This document shows positions 25,813 to 33,884 of a DNA stretch of 64,000 nt, one piece after another. The stretch is from Mesorhizobium sp. (GTDB taxonomy: Bacteria > Pseudomonadota > Alphaproteobacteria > Rhizobiales > Rhizobiaceae): positions 1 to 64,000 of the forward strand of contig NZ_SUHQ01000016.1 of the NCBI RefSeq assembly GCF_004962245.1. Direction: 5' to 3'. Positions within the stretch are counted from its first letter, which is position 1, and each line of letters begins with the position of its first letter. The position numbers were made by a program, and so were the translations under genes. The notes under the pieces were generated by a model that saw nothing but the letters and a program-made list of their open reading frames with translations, was not told the origin of the DNA and searched no databases.

Positions 25813-26838
25813 ATGAGACCTGAAATCAATAAATCCTGGCAGATGGGCGGTTTCGGCCTGTCCAGGCTGGAGCCGGCTGAAGGGAAGATTCCCGAGCCGG
25901 GGCCACGCGACCTTCTGGTGCGGATCAAAGCCGTTTCGCTGAACTACAAGGACAGGATGATCGTCGACGGCGTGCTGATCCCGGATCTTGCCTTTCCTTT
26001 CGTGCCGACATCCGACGCCGTGGGCGAAGTGGTGGCCGTCGGAAGCGAGGTCACCCGCTTCCGCGTCGGACAGCGCGTGCTTGGCCAGGTGATCGCCGAT
26101 TGGCTGGACGGCGACGCACCGCCTGTGTTGCACAAGCATACGCTGGGATCGTCGCTGCCCGGCACGTTGTCCGACTATGTGCTTTTCCATGAAGATGCCG
26201 CCGTGGTGGCGCCGCCGTCCCTCAGCGATGCCGCGGCCTCGACGCTGCCGATCGCGGCCTTGACGGCGTGGTTCGCGCTGGTCGAGGCGACAAAGCCGAT
26301 CCCGGGCGAGACCGTTCTCATCCAGGGCACGGGTGGCGTGTCGCTGTTTGCGCTGCAGTTCGCTGCAGCCTTCGGCCTGCGCGCCATCGTCACGTCGAGC
26401 AGTGACGAGAAGCTCGAGCGGGCAAGAGAACTCGGCGCCTGGCAGGCGATCAACTATCGTGCCCAACCGGCGTGGGACGAGGCTGCGCGCGACATGACTG
26501 ATGGCGCCGGCGTCAGGCATGTGCTGGAGATGGTCGGCGGCGACAATGCCCGGCGATCGCTCAATGCATTAGGCGCCGACGGCCGGCTGTCGGTCATCGG
26601 CCTTCTGGGCGGCATGGAGCTCAGCTTTCCGATCATCCCGTTCCTGCAAAACCGGATTGTCGTGCAGGGCATATCGATCGGTCACCGCCGCGCTTTCGAG
26701 CGGATGAACGAGGCGATCGAGACCCTTGCGATCAAGCCGGTGATCGACAAGATCTATGGTTTCGACGAGGTGCCGCAGGCTTTCGAACATCTGGAGACGG
26801 GACCGTTCGGCAAGATCGTGATCGCCGGGTCCCGATAG
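25813..26838 (+). CDS. Zinc-type alcohol dehydrogenase/quinone oxidoreductase-like (MDR) protein
   Basis: The 341-residue medium-chain dehydrogenase has the GroES-like N-terminal domain (VRIKAVSLNYKDRMIVDG, VPTSDAVGEVVAVGSEVTRF) and a Rossmann domain (ETVLIQGTGGVSLFALQFAA). The cysteine and histidine ligands of catalytic-zinc alcohol dehydrogenases are missing (NYKD in place of CHTD), so it is closer to the zinc-free quinone oxidoreductases. It probably reduces enones or quinones with NADPH. It is under the divergent LysR gene. Confidence 0.87.
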   Translation: MRPEINKSWQMGGFGLSRLEPAEGKIPEPGPRDLLVRIKAVSLNYKDRMIVDGVLIPDLAFPFVPTSDAVGEVVAVGSEVTRFRVGQRVLGQVIADWLDGDAPPVLHKHTLGSSLPGTLSDYVLFHEDAAVVAPPSLSDAAASTLPIAALTAWFALVEATKPIPGETVLIQGTGGVSLFALQFAAAFGLRAIVTSSSDEKLERARELGAWQAINYRAQPAWDEAARDMTDGAGVRHVLEMVGGDNARRSLNALGADGRLSVIGLLGGMELSFPIIPFLQNRIVVQGISIGHRRAFERMNEAIETLAIKPVIDKIYGFDEVPQAFEHLETGPFGKIVIAGSR

Positions 26839-26875
26839 CGGCGATGAGGCGGAGGGCCGGCGGTCCGTCTTGCGT

Positions 26876-27583
26876 CTACGGCAACTGCAGCAGCACGCCG
26901 ACCACCGCTTTGCCGTCGGTGAAATAGGGGTCGCCACCGCCATTGCGCCCGGTCTTGGTCGCACCGATGCCTGATATCTCGCCGGTCGAGACCAGCATGC
27001 CGGCCGCGGACAGGTCGTGGATCAGGAAGTCGCGCTCGGCGTCGATGTCGGGAGCGATATGATGGGTGATCGCGCCGGTATCGTGGCTGAGGCCGACGCC
27101 GCGATCGAAGCTTGCCGAACCCAACCACAGCGGCCGGCCATCGTCTCCGGTCGCATCGGTCTGCCAGAAGCGGACATGATGGCGCCGGTCGGCACTGACG
27201 CCGACCGGCTTTTCGAAAGCGAGATCCTGTGCGCGGCCGTCGAAAAGCAGCCGGCTGACCGGCGCGTCGGGATAGGGGCGGCCAAACAGCACGCTTTCGC
27301 CGATCTCGATCGCGGTCTTCAGCGTGACGGCATCGGCCGTGTCCCATCCGGCGATGGCGAAGGCGTGGACCAGCTCTTTTTCGGTGCCGACGAGGCCGAC
27401 ATTGATCGGGTCGCCAGGAATGCCTTGCGGCGTGTGCGTCACCATCTCGAAGCGCTGCGTACGGAAGTTGCGGTCTCGCAGGCTCCAGAATTCCGGCGCG
27501 GCGAAATAGGCGAGCACGAGATAGCCGACTGAGAACGCCACCAGCCAGATCGTTGCGCGTCGTCGAAGGCTTCGTCGGCTCAC
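26876..27583 (-). CDS. LssY C-terminal domain protein
   Basis: The 235-residue protein has a single N-terminal membrane anchor (about residues 11-28, IWLVAFSVGYLVLAYFAAP) and a soluble domain containing DPINVGLVGTEKELVHAFA and GWDTADAVTLKTAIEI, with LSHDTGAITHHIAPDIDAER near residues 165-184. These are words of the LssY_C domain, found after PAP2 phosphatases in LssY and as a stand-alone domain in rhizobia. The function is not established; it is likely attached to the inner membrane. It is downstream of, and separate from, the extensin gene. Confidence 0.75.
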   Translation of the reverse strand: MSRRSLRRRATIWLVAFSVGYLVLAYFAAPEFWSLRDRNFRTQRFEMVTHTPQGIPGDPINVGLVGTEKELVHAFAIAGWDTADAVTLKTAIEIGESVLFGRPYPDAPVSRLLFDGRAQDLAFEKPVGVSADRRHHVRFWQTDATGDDGRPLWLGSASFDRGVGLSHDTGAITHHIAPDIDAERDFLIHDLSAAGMLVSTGEISGIGATKTGRNGGGDPYFTDGKAVVGVLLQLP

Positions 27584-27671
27584 GAGATACCATCCAGGCG
27601 ATATGGCATCACTTCATGTGGCGTCATTCTACGCGACGCCACGGACCTTGGGCAGAGGGCACCGCCAGGGC

Positions 27672-28472
27672 TCAGCGGCAGGCGCGGTAGCCGTTCTTGC
27701 GGTTCTTGATGTCGAAATGGAAATGGTTGCGATGGTCGTAATTGTAGCCGGGACCAAGCACGGTGGTGAAATACTGACAGCCGTCGGCGCGCACGGTGTT
27801 GAGGAAGCCGCGCGTGCGGAAAGCGAACAGGCCGGGCTTGCGCACGTCGATATCGTTGCCGTTGTTGAGCTCGATGCTCATGATGTCGAGGGCGTTGCCC
27901 TTGCCGTGCTCCGACAGCACGCCTTCGCCGGCGATCCTGCGGCAGGAATAGCTCGAGCCCTGGCGGATGGTCTTGACCCCTGAGAAATAACGCCAGCGGG
28001 CGGACGGGACGAGTTCGTTCCTGGCCCAGCCGGCGAAGGTGGCGGCCATGTCGCAGGTCAGCGTCGCGGCCGGCTTCATCCCGATGTTGCCGATGGCCGA
28101 GACCTTGACCGGATAGTCGATGCCGCACTGGCCTTCGCGGATCGGCGCAAGATCGGTGTAGACGACGCCGAGGCGCTTCAACTCCTTGCGGCAGTCGACC
28201 TCGCTGGCAGGCATCTGTTCAGCCGGCGCCATCGGCTCGTCCATGCGCGGATAGGCGGCGGTCATATACGGGTTGGACGGGACGAGGGTCTGCATGCCGG
28301 AATATGTGGAAACAGCAGCGGTCTGGCTGCCAACATCGACGGCCGGTTCCAGCGAAAGCACGCTGCCGGTGGTGCAGGCCGAGATCGCAGCGATGGCAAG
28401 CCCGCCGGCAACCATGCGCGCGCGTCTCGTTTGCCGCACGGCGATGAACGCGGCGCGAAATATCCCGGCCAT
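27672..28472 (-). CDS. Extensin-family lipoprotein
   Basis: The 266-residue protein has a signal sequence with a lipobox-like AAISAC near residue 33, a variable spacer, and a C-terminal extensin-like domain (about 90-266). That domain has ELKRLGVVYTDLAP, QCGIDYPVKVSAIG, SEHGKGNALDIMSIEL and YDHRNHFHFDI. The His/Asp pattern (SEH...GNALD, HFHFD) resembles M15-type zinc peptidases, so it may trim peptidoglycan peptides in the periplasm. A second, longer paralogue is encoded next to it. Confidence 0.85.
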   Translation of the reverse strand: MAGIFRAAFIAVRQTRRARMVAGGLAIAAISACTTGSVLSLEPAVDVGSQTAAVSTYSGMQTLVPSNPYMTAAYPRMDEPMAPAEQMPASEVDCRKELKRLGVVYTDLAPIREGQCGIDYPVKVSAIGNIGMKPAATLTCDMAATFAGWARNELVPSARWRYFSGVKTIRQGSSYSCRRIAGEGVLSEHGKGNALDIMSIELNNGNDIDVRKPGLFAFRTRGFLNTVRADGCQYFTTVLGPGYNYDHRNHFHFDIKNRKNGYRACR

Positions 28473-28491
28473 AGGCAGGTTCCCTGTCCCC

Positions 28492-28577
28492 GAACCTGAT
28501 CCCGATCAGGTTCTGCCTGTTTGTTTGACCATGACCTTTTCCGAAAACCGGTCCCCACTTTTTCGGGATCATGGTCC
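28492..28577. repeat. Two-part rhizobial palindromic repeat
   Basis: GAACCTGATC and GATCAGGTTC form a perfect 10-base palindrome at 28492-28513. It is followed by a second hairpin in which ACCATGA/TCATGGT and CCGAAAA/TTTTCGG pair around CCGGTCCCCAC (28528-28575). The second half is a well-known intergenic repeat layout in Mesorhizobium and relatives. It lies between the two extensin genes. Confidence 0.65.
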
Positions 28578-28676
28578 AGATGGCACAGAGTTTAGTCGCC
28601 AAGAGTAAAGGAAAAATCAGCAGCGGCATTCACGCCTGAGGCCAAATTGCGGCGCGAACCTTAGTCCGGGGTGATC

Positions 28677-29678
28677 TCACTGGCAGAAGGTGCCGCCGTT
28701 GCGGCGCGGTGCGAGGTCGAGATGGAAATGCAGCGAATGATCCGCATCGCTGCCCGGGCCGAGCACGGTCTTGAACGGTCCGCAGGCTGCCTTGCGCAGC
28801 ACATTCAGGAATTTCGCGTCCTTTTCCGGCGGCGCCGGGCCGATATCGATCCTTTTCCCGTCCGAAAGCGTGAAGCCGGCGATGTCGAGCGCGTTGCCGA
28901 AGGCGTGCTCCGACAGTTTCCCTCCGCCATTGCGCTGTCGGCAGACGAAGGCGGATGCCTGGCCGACCGACTTGAGATTGGCGCCGAACTCGGCCTTGGC
29001 CGCCGGCTGGATGACATCGGCGGCGAAGCGCGCGGCGGCCTCGGCCATCTGGCAGTTCAGCTCGGTTTCGGGGTTGATATCCAATGATTTGCCCAGCGTC
29101 TTCAGCGCGATCGGATAGGGGATGGAGCAGCCGACCGTCGCATCGTGCTCGGCCTTGCGTTCCTCGAAGTCGACGCCCATCGACTTCAGCCGCCTGCGGC
29201 AGGCAAGTTCCTCTTCCGGCATTTTTTCCTGCGGCACGGAGGCCGAGCGCGGGTCGGGAGGGATTTCTTTCTCCTGCGTTTGCGCCGGCTTTTCCGGTGG
29301 TTTCGGGGCGGTGGCCGGCGGCTCCGCCTCAGCGGGCTTTTCGGCCGGTTTTGGAGCGACTGCCGGCGGCTCCGGCCGGGCTTCCTCGTGCTGGTCGGGT
29401 CTGTGCTGGTTCGGTTTGTCGGTCGCGGGCTGACCAGGCGTTGGCGCATCCGCAGGGCGCGGCTCGGGGACCGGCGCGTCGGCGGGCGCGGCTTTTTGCG
29501 CTGGTTGCGATTGATTGAGCTCCGGGACGGGCACGCTTTCAGGCAATTTTGGAGCTTTGGCCAGGGCCGCACCCGCGAACAGCATCATCACCGCCAAAGG
29601 TGGCGCCAATCTGCTCAGTCCAGCCAATCTGGTCAATCCGACCGATCCGATCGATCCGGGAGGGGTTAGCGCCGCCAT
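28677..29678 (-). CDS. Extensin-family exported protein with proline-rich linker
   Basis: The 333-residue protein has a signal peptide (LAPPLAVMMLFAGAALAKAP, about 24-44), a linker of about 110 residues rich in proline, alanine and glutamate (EPPAVAPKPAEKPAEAEPP), and a C-terminal extensin domain with SIPYPIALKTLGKSLDI, SEHAFGNALDIAGF and DADHSLHFHLDL. The zinc-ligand-like histidines and aspartate match those in the smaller paralogue at 27672. The linker could span peptidoglycan. The two genes are 204 bases apart, with a palindromic repeat between them, and are probably transcribed separately. Confidence 0.85.
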   Translation of the reverse strand: MAALTPPGSIGSVGLTRLAGLSRLAPPLAVMMLFAGAALAKAPKLPESVPVPELNQSQPAQKAAPADAPVPEPRPADAPTPGQPATDKPNQHRPDQHEEARPEPPAVAPKPAEKPAEAEPPATAPKPPEKPAQTQEKEIPPDPRSASVPQEKMPEEELACRRRLKSMGVDFEERKAEHDATVGCSIPYPIALKTLGKSLDINPETELNCQMAEAAARFAADVIQPAAKAEFGANLKSVGQASAFVCRQRNGGGKLSEHAFGNALDIAGFTLSDGKRIDIGPAPPEKDAKFLNVLRKAACGPFKTVLGPGSDADHSLHFHLDLAPRRNGGTFCQ

Positions 29679-29754
29679 TCGTCCTTAACGGCGGGTGCGT
29701 GCGGAAGTTGCCCTGGACGAGGGTTTTGGCCGATCACGAACAGTAACCGCGGCG

Positions 29755-30195
29755 TTACGCGCCGATCGCTTCCAGCCCTTCCTCCAGCCAATCGGCCAGG
29801 AGCGGCATGCCGAGCAGATATTTCGCCGTGCGTTTGTTGACGCGCTCGCGCGCGGCGGTCACCGCGTCCGCCCATTCCGAGGCGTCGTAGTCGCCACGGC
29901 CAACCCAGGCCAGCGCGATGAGTTCGGCCGCCTCGTCGACATTGAGGTCGTTGATCAGTTCGCGCAGTTCTTCTTCGGTGAGGTTTTCGGAACTTTCCTC
30001 TGCGAGGCCGTCATGGTGATGGTTGTCGTGCTGCTCGCCGTCGAACTCTATCTCGTGCTCGGCGCCATCGGCATAGTCTTCGTTGACGGCAGCACTCAGC
30101 GCCTTCGCCTTGAGGATAAACAGGCGCACGGTGTCGGGACCGATCGAAAGTTCCCATTCCCTTTCAACGCGCCGCCGCACTGGCCTTCTCCGCAT
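29755..30195 (-). CDS. DUF3775-like protein
   Basis: The 146-residue protein starts with a basic leader, then WELSIGPDTVRLFILKAKAL, an acidic histidine-rich middle (EHEIEFDGEQHDNHHHDG), and ELINDLNVDEAAELIALAWVGRGDYDASEW. These match the DUF3775 family, whose function is unknown. It should be a cytoplasmic protein. The histidine cluster HHHD could bind metal, but that is speculation. It is divergent from the TPR gene at 30379. Confidence 0.7.
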   Translation of the reverse strand: MRRRPVRRRVEREWELSIGPDTVRLFILKAKALSAAVNEDYADGAEHEIEFDGEQHDNHHHDGLAEESSENLTEEELRELINDLNVDEAAELIALAWVGRGDYDASEWADAVTAARERVNKRTAKYLLGMPLLADWLEEGLEAIGA

Positions 30196-30378
30196 GCTCC
30201 GTTTATCGTGTGTTGGATGATAGCGAATTTGCGGCGCTCGTCACGTCACCTTCGGTTCTTCAATTTTGCGGCCGTTGCGGACGGTTTCAAAAAGCTTCTG
30301 GCGGCCGCACTCTTTTTCGGGATGAAACGGCTTCTGCCCGGCGTTAGCCTCGCATTGTCGTGTTTCAAGGAGGTTTCG

Positions 30379-30933
30379 ATGCGCAGACGATTGCTGATCC
30401 AGGTTCTGGCGCTTGCCGCCCTGCCGCTGTTTGCGGCCCCGGTGTTTTCGGCGGGCGAGGGCGGCGGAGGTGGCGCCGGAGGCGGTGGCGGCAACGAGAC
30501 CGTCACGAAATGCAAGAAAGGCTACGTCTACGACAAGAAACTGAAGAAATGCGCGGCACCCAAGCAAGGCATGCTGGATGACGACAACATCTATGAAGCC
30601 GGCCGCGCCCTGGCGATGGCCGGACGTTATGACGAGGCGATCGCCGTGCTCAGCCTGGCTGCGGACAAGAAAGACCCACGCATCCTCAACTATCTCGGCT
30701 ACTCGCATCGCCATTCCGGCCGCGTCACCGTCGGCCTCGGCTATTACGAGGAAGCGCTGCGCATCGACCCGAACTACACGCTGGTGCGCGAATATCTCGG
30801 CGAGGCCCATCTGCAGATCGGCGATCTCGCCGGCGCCCAGGAACAGCTCCGCGAGATCGAGAAGCGCACCGGCAAGGGATCTCGCGAATACGGCATGCTG
30901 TCCCAGCAGATCGACCACTTCACGAGGAGCTGA
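30379..30933 (+). CDS. Exported TPR protein
   Basis: The 184-residue protein has a signal peptide (MRRRLLIQVLALAALPLFAA), a glycine-rich stretch (GEGGGGGAGGGGG), a short basic cysteine segment (TKCKKGYVYDKKLKKCAAP) and about three TPR units (EAGRALAMAGRYDEAIAVL, NYLGYSHRHSGRV, AREYLGEAHLQIGDLAGAQ). AAGGAGG lies 6-12 bases before the ATG, which fixes the start; the open frame reaching 29695 is a readthrough across the divergent gene. An intrinsic terminator follows. It may act as a periplasmic assembly factor. Confidence 0.85.
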   Translation: MRRRLLIQVLALAALPLFAAPVFSAGEGGGGGAGGGGGNETVTKCKKGYVYDKKLKKCAAPKQGMLDDDNIYEAGRALAMAGRYDEAIAVLSLAADKKDPRILNYLGYSHRHSGRVTVGLGYYEEALRIDPNYTLVREYLGEAHLQIGDLAGAQEQLREIEKRTGKGSREYGMLSQQIDHFTRS

Positions 30934-30955
30934 CTCGACCCCCGAACGCTCCTCA

Positions 30956-30987
30956 AACCGGCTGCGAGCAATCGCAGCCGGTTTTTT
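30956..30987 (+). terminator. Strong intrinsic terminator
   Basis: AACCGGCTGCGA pairs perfectly over 12 bases with TCGCAGCCGGTT around a GCAA loop and is followed by TTTT. It ends the TPR gene 23 bases after the stop codon. Confidence 0.9.
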
Positions 30988-31093
30988 GTTGCCGCGCGTC
31001 CTGCCAGCCGCGCTGCCGCGACGGCATTTCCACAAATGACGGGTGAATTTCTCAAAACCGATTTTTTTGGCGTGAAAAACCCGCGAAGATTGC

Positions 31094-31099
31094 TATATT
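31094..31099 (+). promoter_or_regulatory. Candidate greA -10 box
   Basis: TATATT in an AT-rich run lies 124 bases before the greA ATG, with TTGGCG upstream at a spacing somewhat too long for a good promoter. A start near 31105 would give a leader that begins just before the leader hairpin. Confidence 0.35.
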
Positions 31100-31117
31100 G
31101 GGAAAAATTGCGGTGAG

Positions 31118-31159
31118 ACGGTTCCGTTAGCCCGAGGCTGCCGGACCGTTTTCTTTTTG
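31118..31159 (+). terminator. Intrinsic terminator inside the greA leader
   Basis: ACGGT-(T)-CCG at 31118-31126 pairs with CGGACCGT at 31142-31149 with one bulged T; an inner AGCC/GGCT hairpin closes on CGA, and TTTTCTTTTT follows directly. It lies 59 bases upstream of the greA start and downstream of the only plausible promoter, so it would stop or attenuate greA transcription and release a short leader RNA. Confidence 0.65.
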
Positions 31160-31217
31160 TACCATCGACAAGGTCGCTCCCGGAAAGCGGGGGCGGCGGC
31201 AGGAAAGGTCAGGCATC

Positions 31218-31691
31218 ATGAACAAGGTTCCGATGACAGGCGAGGGGTTCGCGTCGTTGAAGGAAGAACTGCGCTGGCGCCAGCAGGAAGAGCGGCCGCG
31301 CATTATCGAGGCAATTTCCGAAGCGCGCTCGCATGGCGATCTCTCGGAAAATGCCGAGTACCACGCGGCGAAAGAGGCGCAGAGCCTCAATGAGGGCCGC
31401 GTCCACGAGCTTGAGGACTTCATCGCGCGTGCCGAAGTGATCGACATCACCAAGCTCAGCGGCGAGAAGGTCAAGTTCGGCGCGACCGTGGTACTGGTCG
31501 ACGAGGACACGGAAGAGAAGAAGACCTACCAGATCGTCGGTGACCAGGAAGCGGACGTGAAGTCCGGCCGTATCTCGATTTCCTCACCGATCGCGCGGGC
31601 GCTGATCGGCAAGGAAGTCGGCGACGCGATCGAGGTCAACGCGCCAGGCGGTGCGCGGGGTTACGAGATCGTCCAGGTGCAATTTATCTAG
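31218..31691 (+). CDS. greA: Transcription elongation factor GreA
   Basis: The 157-residue protein has the GreA layout. The N-terminal antiparallel coiled coil carries KEELRWRQQEERPRIIEAIS, ARSHGDLSENAEYHAAKE (with the tip acidic residues D and E) and RVHELEDFIARAEVID. The C-terminal domain has YQIVGDQEADVKSGRISISS and SPIARALIGKEVGD. GreA stimulates transcript cleavage by backtracked RNA polymerase. Length is typical. Its leader contains an intrinsic terminator, suggesting feedback control. Confidence 0.97.
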   Translation: MNKVPMTGEGFASLKEELRWRQQEERPRIIEAISEARSHGDLSENAEYHAAKEAQSLNEGRVHELEDFIARAEVIDITKLSGEKVKFGATVVLVDEDTEEKKTYQIVGDQEADVKSGRISISSPIARALIGKEVGDAIEVNAPGGARGYEIVQVQFI

Positions 31692-31796
31692 GGGTAAAAC
31701 GGGCAGGATTTGCTCCTGAATCGCGTTGTTTTAACCCGAGGATTGCGCCGGGTTTCGCCAATCACCGGCGTTGCAGAATAAGCGTCGAGCTCGCGG

Positions 31797-31857
31797 CCAG
31801 CCCCCTTCTCCTCGTCACTATACGGGGAGAAGGTGCCGGCAGGCGATTGGGGGGCGG
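31797..31857. repeat. REP-like palindromic repeat (CTTCTCC/GGAGAAG type)
   Basis: CTTCTCC near 31805 pairs with GGAGAAG near 31826 in a CCCCCTTCTCCTCGTC...GGGGAGAAGGTGCCGGCAG layout, the same family as the copy at 58168-58285. It lies between the convergent greA and waaC genes and could form part of a bidirectional terminator. Confidence 0.6.
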
Positions 31858-31890
31858 CGCTGATCTTTCCGATTGAATTGATTGAACAAA

Positions 31891-32880
31891 TCAATTCTTG
31901 CCGGCGCCGGCCCGACCAGGCGCCCGGCGTTCCAGCAGCCTCTCGGCCTCCGCCATCGCTTCCGCTGGCGTCACACGCCCCCCGGGCGCGGCCAAAAGCG
32001 TTGACGAGAACGGCCCGCGCGGGCCGGTCAGGCCGGGTTCCGTCGCCAGGAACACGGCGACGGTCGGCAGGCCGAAAGCACTGGCGAGGTGAGTGAGGCC
32101 GGTGTCGGCGCCGATGACCAGCACTGACCGGCCGATGATCGCGGCGATCTCGGCAAGCGGCGATTTCGGTACCAGAACGGTCTGCGGAACGGCCTCGGCA
32201 ACCGCTTCGGCAACCGCCTTTTCCCTGTCGTTCGACCAGGTGGTGACCGGCGTCATGCCTCTCTCCACGAGAAGCCGGGCAGTCTCGATCCAGTCGTCGG
32301 CCGGCCATTTCTTGTCCTCGCGGCTGGTGCCGTGCAGCAGGAAGGCGGGTTTTTCGCCGACAAAGGTCGAACCGCCGGCCGGCGGCACAATGCCGGACTC
32401 GATCCCGGAAAAATCCGGTTCATAGCCGAGCGCCAGCCCGAACAGCCGCCTTGTGCGTTCGATGGCATGCAGGTCGCGCGGCACGGCATAGCGGCGGTCG
32501 TAGAACAAAGCCGCCGAAGGTTCGCGGGCGCTCGAGCCATCGAAGCCGGCGATCGGCGCCGCGGCCTGTTTCGCCACCAGGGCCGATTTCAGCAATCCTT
32601 GCGCATCGATGACGAGATCGTAGCGGCAATCCCGCAAGGCGCGGCGCAAGCCCGCCGCCTCGCGCCATGTGCCGCGGCCGAGCGGGCTTTTGCGCCAGCG
32701 CCGGATCGCCACGGTGCGGATGGTCGCGATCGCCGGATGCAGCGCCACGATGCCGGCAAAAGCCTCCTCCACACACCAGTCGAACGACACATCGGGCCGG
32801 TTCCGGCGCGCATCCTCGACGGCCGGAAAGGTATGGATGACGTCACCCATCGAGGATGTCTTGACGATGAGAACCTTCAT
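31891..32880 (-). CDS. waaC: Lipopolysaccharide heptosyltransferase I
   Basis: The 329-residue GT9 glycosyltransferase starts MKVLIVKTSSMGDVIHTFPA and has KSALVAKQAAAPIAGFD, FLLHGTSREDKKWPADDW (the heptosyltransferase ligand loop) and VIGADTGLTHLASAFGLPTV (nucleotide-sugar binding). It transfers the first heptose from ADP-heptose to Kdo in the LPS inner core at the inner-membrane cytoplasmic face. Its ATG overlaps the waaF stop by four bases (ATGA), and it ends the hldD-waaF-waaC operon. Confidence 0.92.
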   Translation of the reverse strand: MKVLIVKTSSMGDVIHTFPAVEDARRNRPDVSFDWCVEEAFAGIVALHPAIATIRTVAIRRWRKSPLGRGTWREAAGLRRALRDCRYDLVIDAQGLLKSALVAKQAAAPIAGFDGSSAREPSAALFYDRRYAVPRDLHAIERTRRLFGLALGYEPDFSGIESGIVPPAGGSTFVGEKPAFLLHGTSREDKKWPADDWIETARLLVERGMTPVTTWSNDREKAVAEAVAEAVPQTVLVPKSPLAEIAAIIGRSVLVIGADTGLTHLASAFGLPTVAVFLATEPGLTGPRGPFSSTLLAAPGGRVTPAEAMAEAERLLERRAPGRAGAGKN

Positions 32881-33884
32881 ACGGCGGCCGGTATTTCCAG
32901 CAGCCGTTCCACAGCCGCCGCGACCTGCGCGACCTCAAGCGTCTTCAGGCAGTTGAGATGACCGAGCGGGCAGATTTTCTGGTGGCAGGGCGAACAGGAC
33001 AGGCCGAGCCAGACCAGTTCGCGGTGCTCGGCGAGCGGCGGCGTATTCTGCGGCGACGTCGAGCCGTAGACGGCAACGATCGGCGTGCCGACCGCTGCGG
33101 CAACATGCATCAGCCCGCTGTCGTTCGACACCGCGAGCCTGGCCGCGGCGATCAGGTCGATGGCGTCCTCCAGCCGCGTCTGGCCGGCGAGGTCGACAGC
33201 ACCCGGCGCAAGCGTGGCGATTTCCGCCGTGACGTCGGCGTCGTTCTTCGATCCGAACAGCGCGACCTTCAGCCCTTTCGCCATCATGGCGCGGGCAAGG
33301 CCGGCATAGTGTTCACTCGGCCAGCGTTTGGCCGGGCCGAATTCGGCGCCCGGCATCAGCGCGACGAATTTTTCCGCCTCCAGCCCGAAGCGGCCCAGCA
33401 ATGCCGCCTGGGTTTTCGTGTCGACAGCAAGCCTTGGGGCGCGGAACGTGCCCCCTTGCGCGAGGCCGAAATAGGCTTGCGCCGTGCGCCGTTTCACACC
33501 GTCGGGCAAGGGAACGATGTCGGTCAGCAGCCCGTAGCGCATTTCCTTGAGATGGCCGACACGGCGCGGGATGCGGGCAAAGAACGGGACCAGCGCCGAC
33601 TTCCAGCTTCCCGGCATGACATAGGCCATGTCGTAGCGGCCGCGCAGCCGGCGGCCGAAGCGCCTTCGGATGCGAAATTCCAGCACGCCGGATTTCAGCG
33701 GCAGATCGATCTGGTGGCGTATTTCGGGCATGCGCTTGACCAGCGGTGCCGCCCATGCCGGGGCCAGCACGTCGATCGCGGTGGTCGGGTGAAGCTCTTT
33801 CAGCGCCGAGAACAGGCACTGCGCCATCACCATGTCGCCCACCCAGCGGGGGCCGATCACGAGGATCGCTGGGCTTTCAACCAT
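32877..33884 (-). CDS. waaF: ADP-heptose:LPS heptosyltransferase II
   Basis: The 335-residue GT9 enzyme begins ILVIGPRWVGDMVMAQCLF, with LMPGAEFGPAKRWPSEHYA and VSNDSGLMHVAAAVGTPIVAVYGSTSP, the WaaF pattern, and a CSPCHQKICPLGH cysteine cluster common to WaaF. It adds the second heptose to the inner core. The start overlaps the end of hldD by 28 bases, so the operon is tightly coupled. Confidence 0.93.
   Translation of the reverse strand: MVESPAILVIGPRWVGDMVMAQCLFSALKELHPTTAIDVLAPAWAAPLVKRMPEIRHQIDLPLKSGVLEFRIRRRFGRRLRGRYDMAYVMPGSWKSALVPFFARIPRRVGHLKEMRYGLLTDIVPLPDGVKRRTAQAYFGLAQGGTFRAPRLAVDTKTQAALLGRFGLEAEKFVALMPGAEFGPAKRWPSEHYAGLARAMMAKGLKVALFGSKNDADVTAEIATLAPGAVDLAGQTRLEDAIDLIAAARLAVSNDSGLMHVAAAVGTPIVAVYGSTSPQNTPPLAEHRELVWLGLSCSPCHQKICPLGHLNCLKTLEVAQVAAAVERLLEIPAAV

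Noticed and set aside
29695..30378. N-terminal extension of the TPR gene
   Set aside because: It crosses the divergent DUF3775 gene, and a strong AAGGAGG site with a signal peptide begins at 30379.
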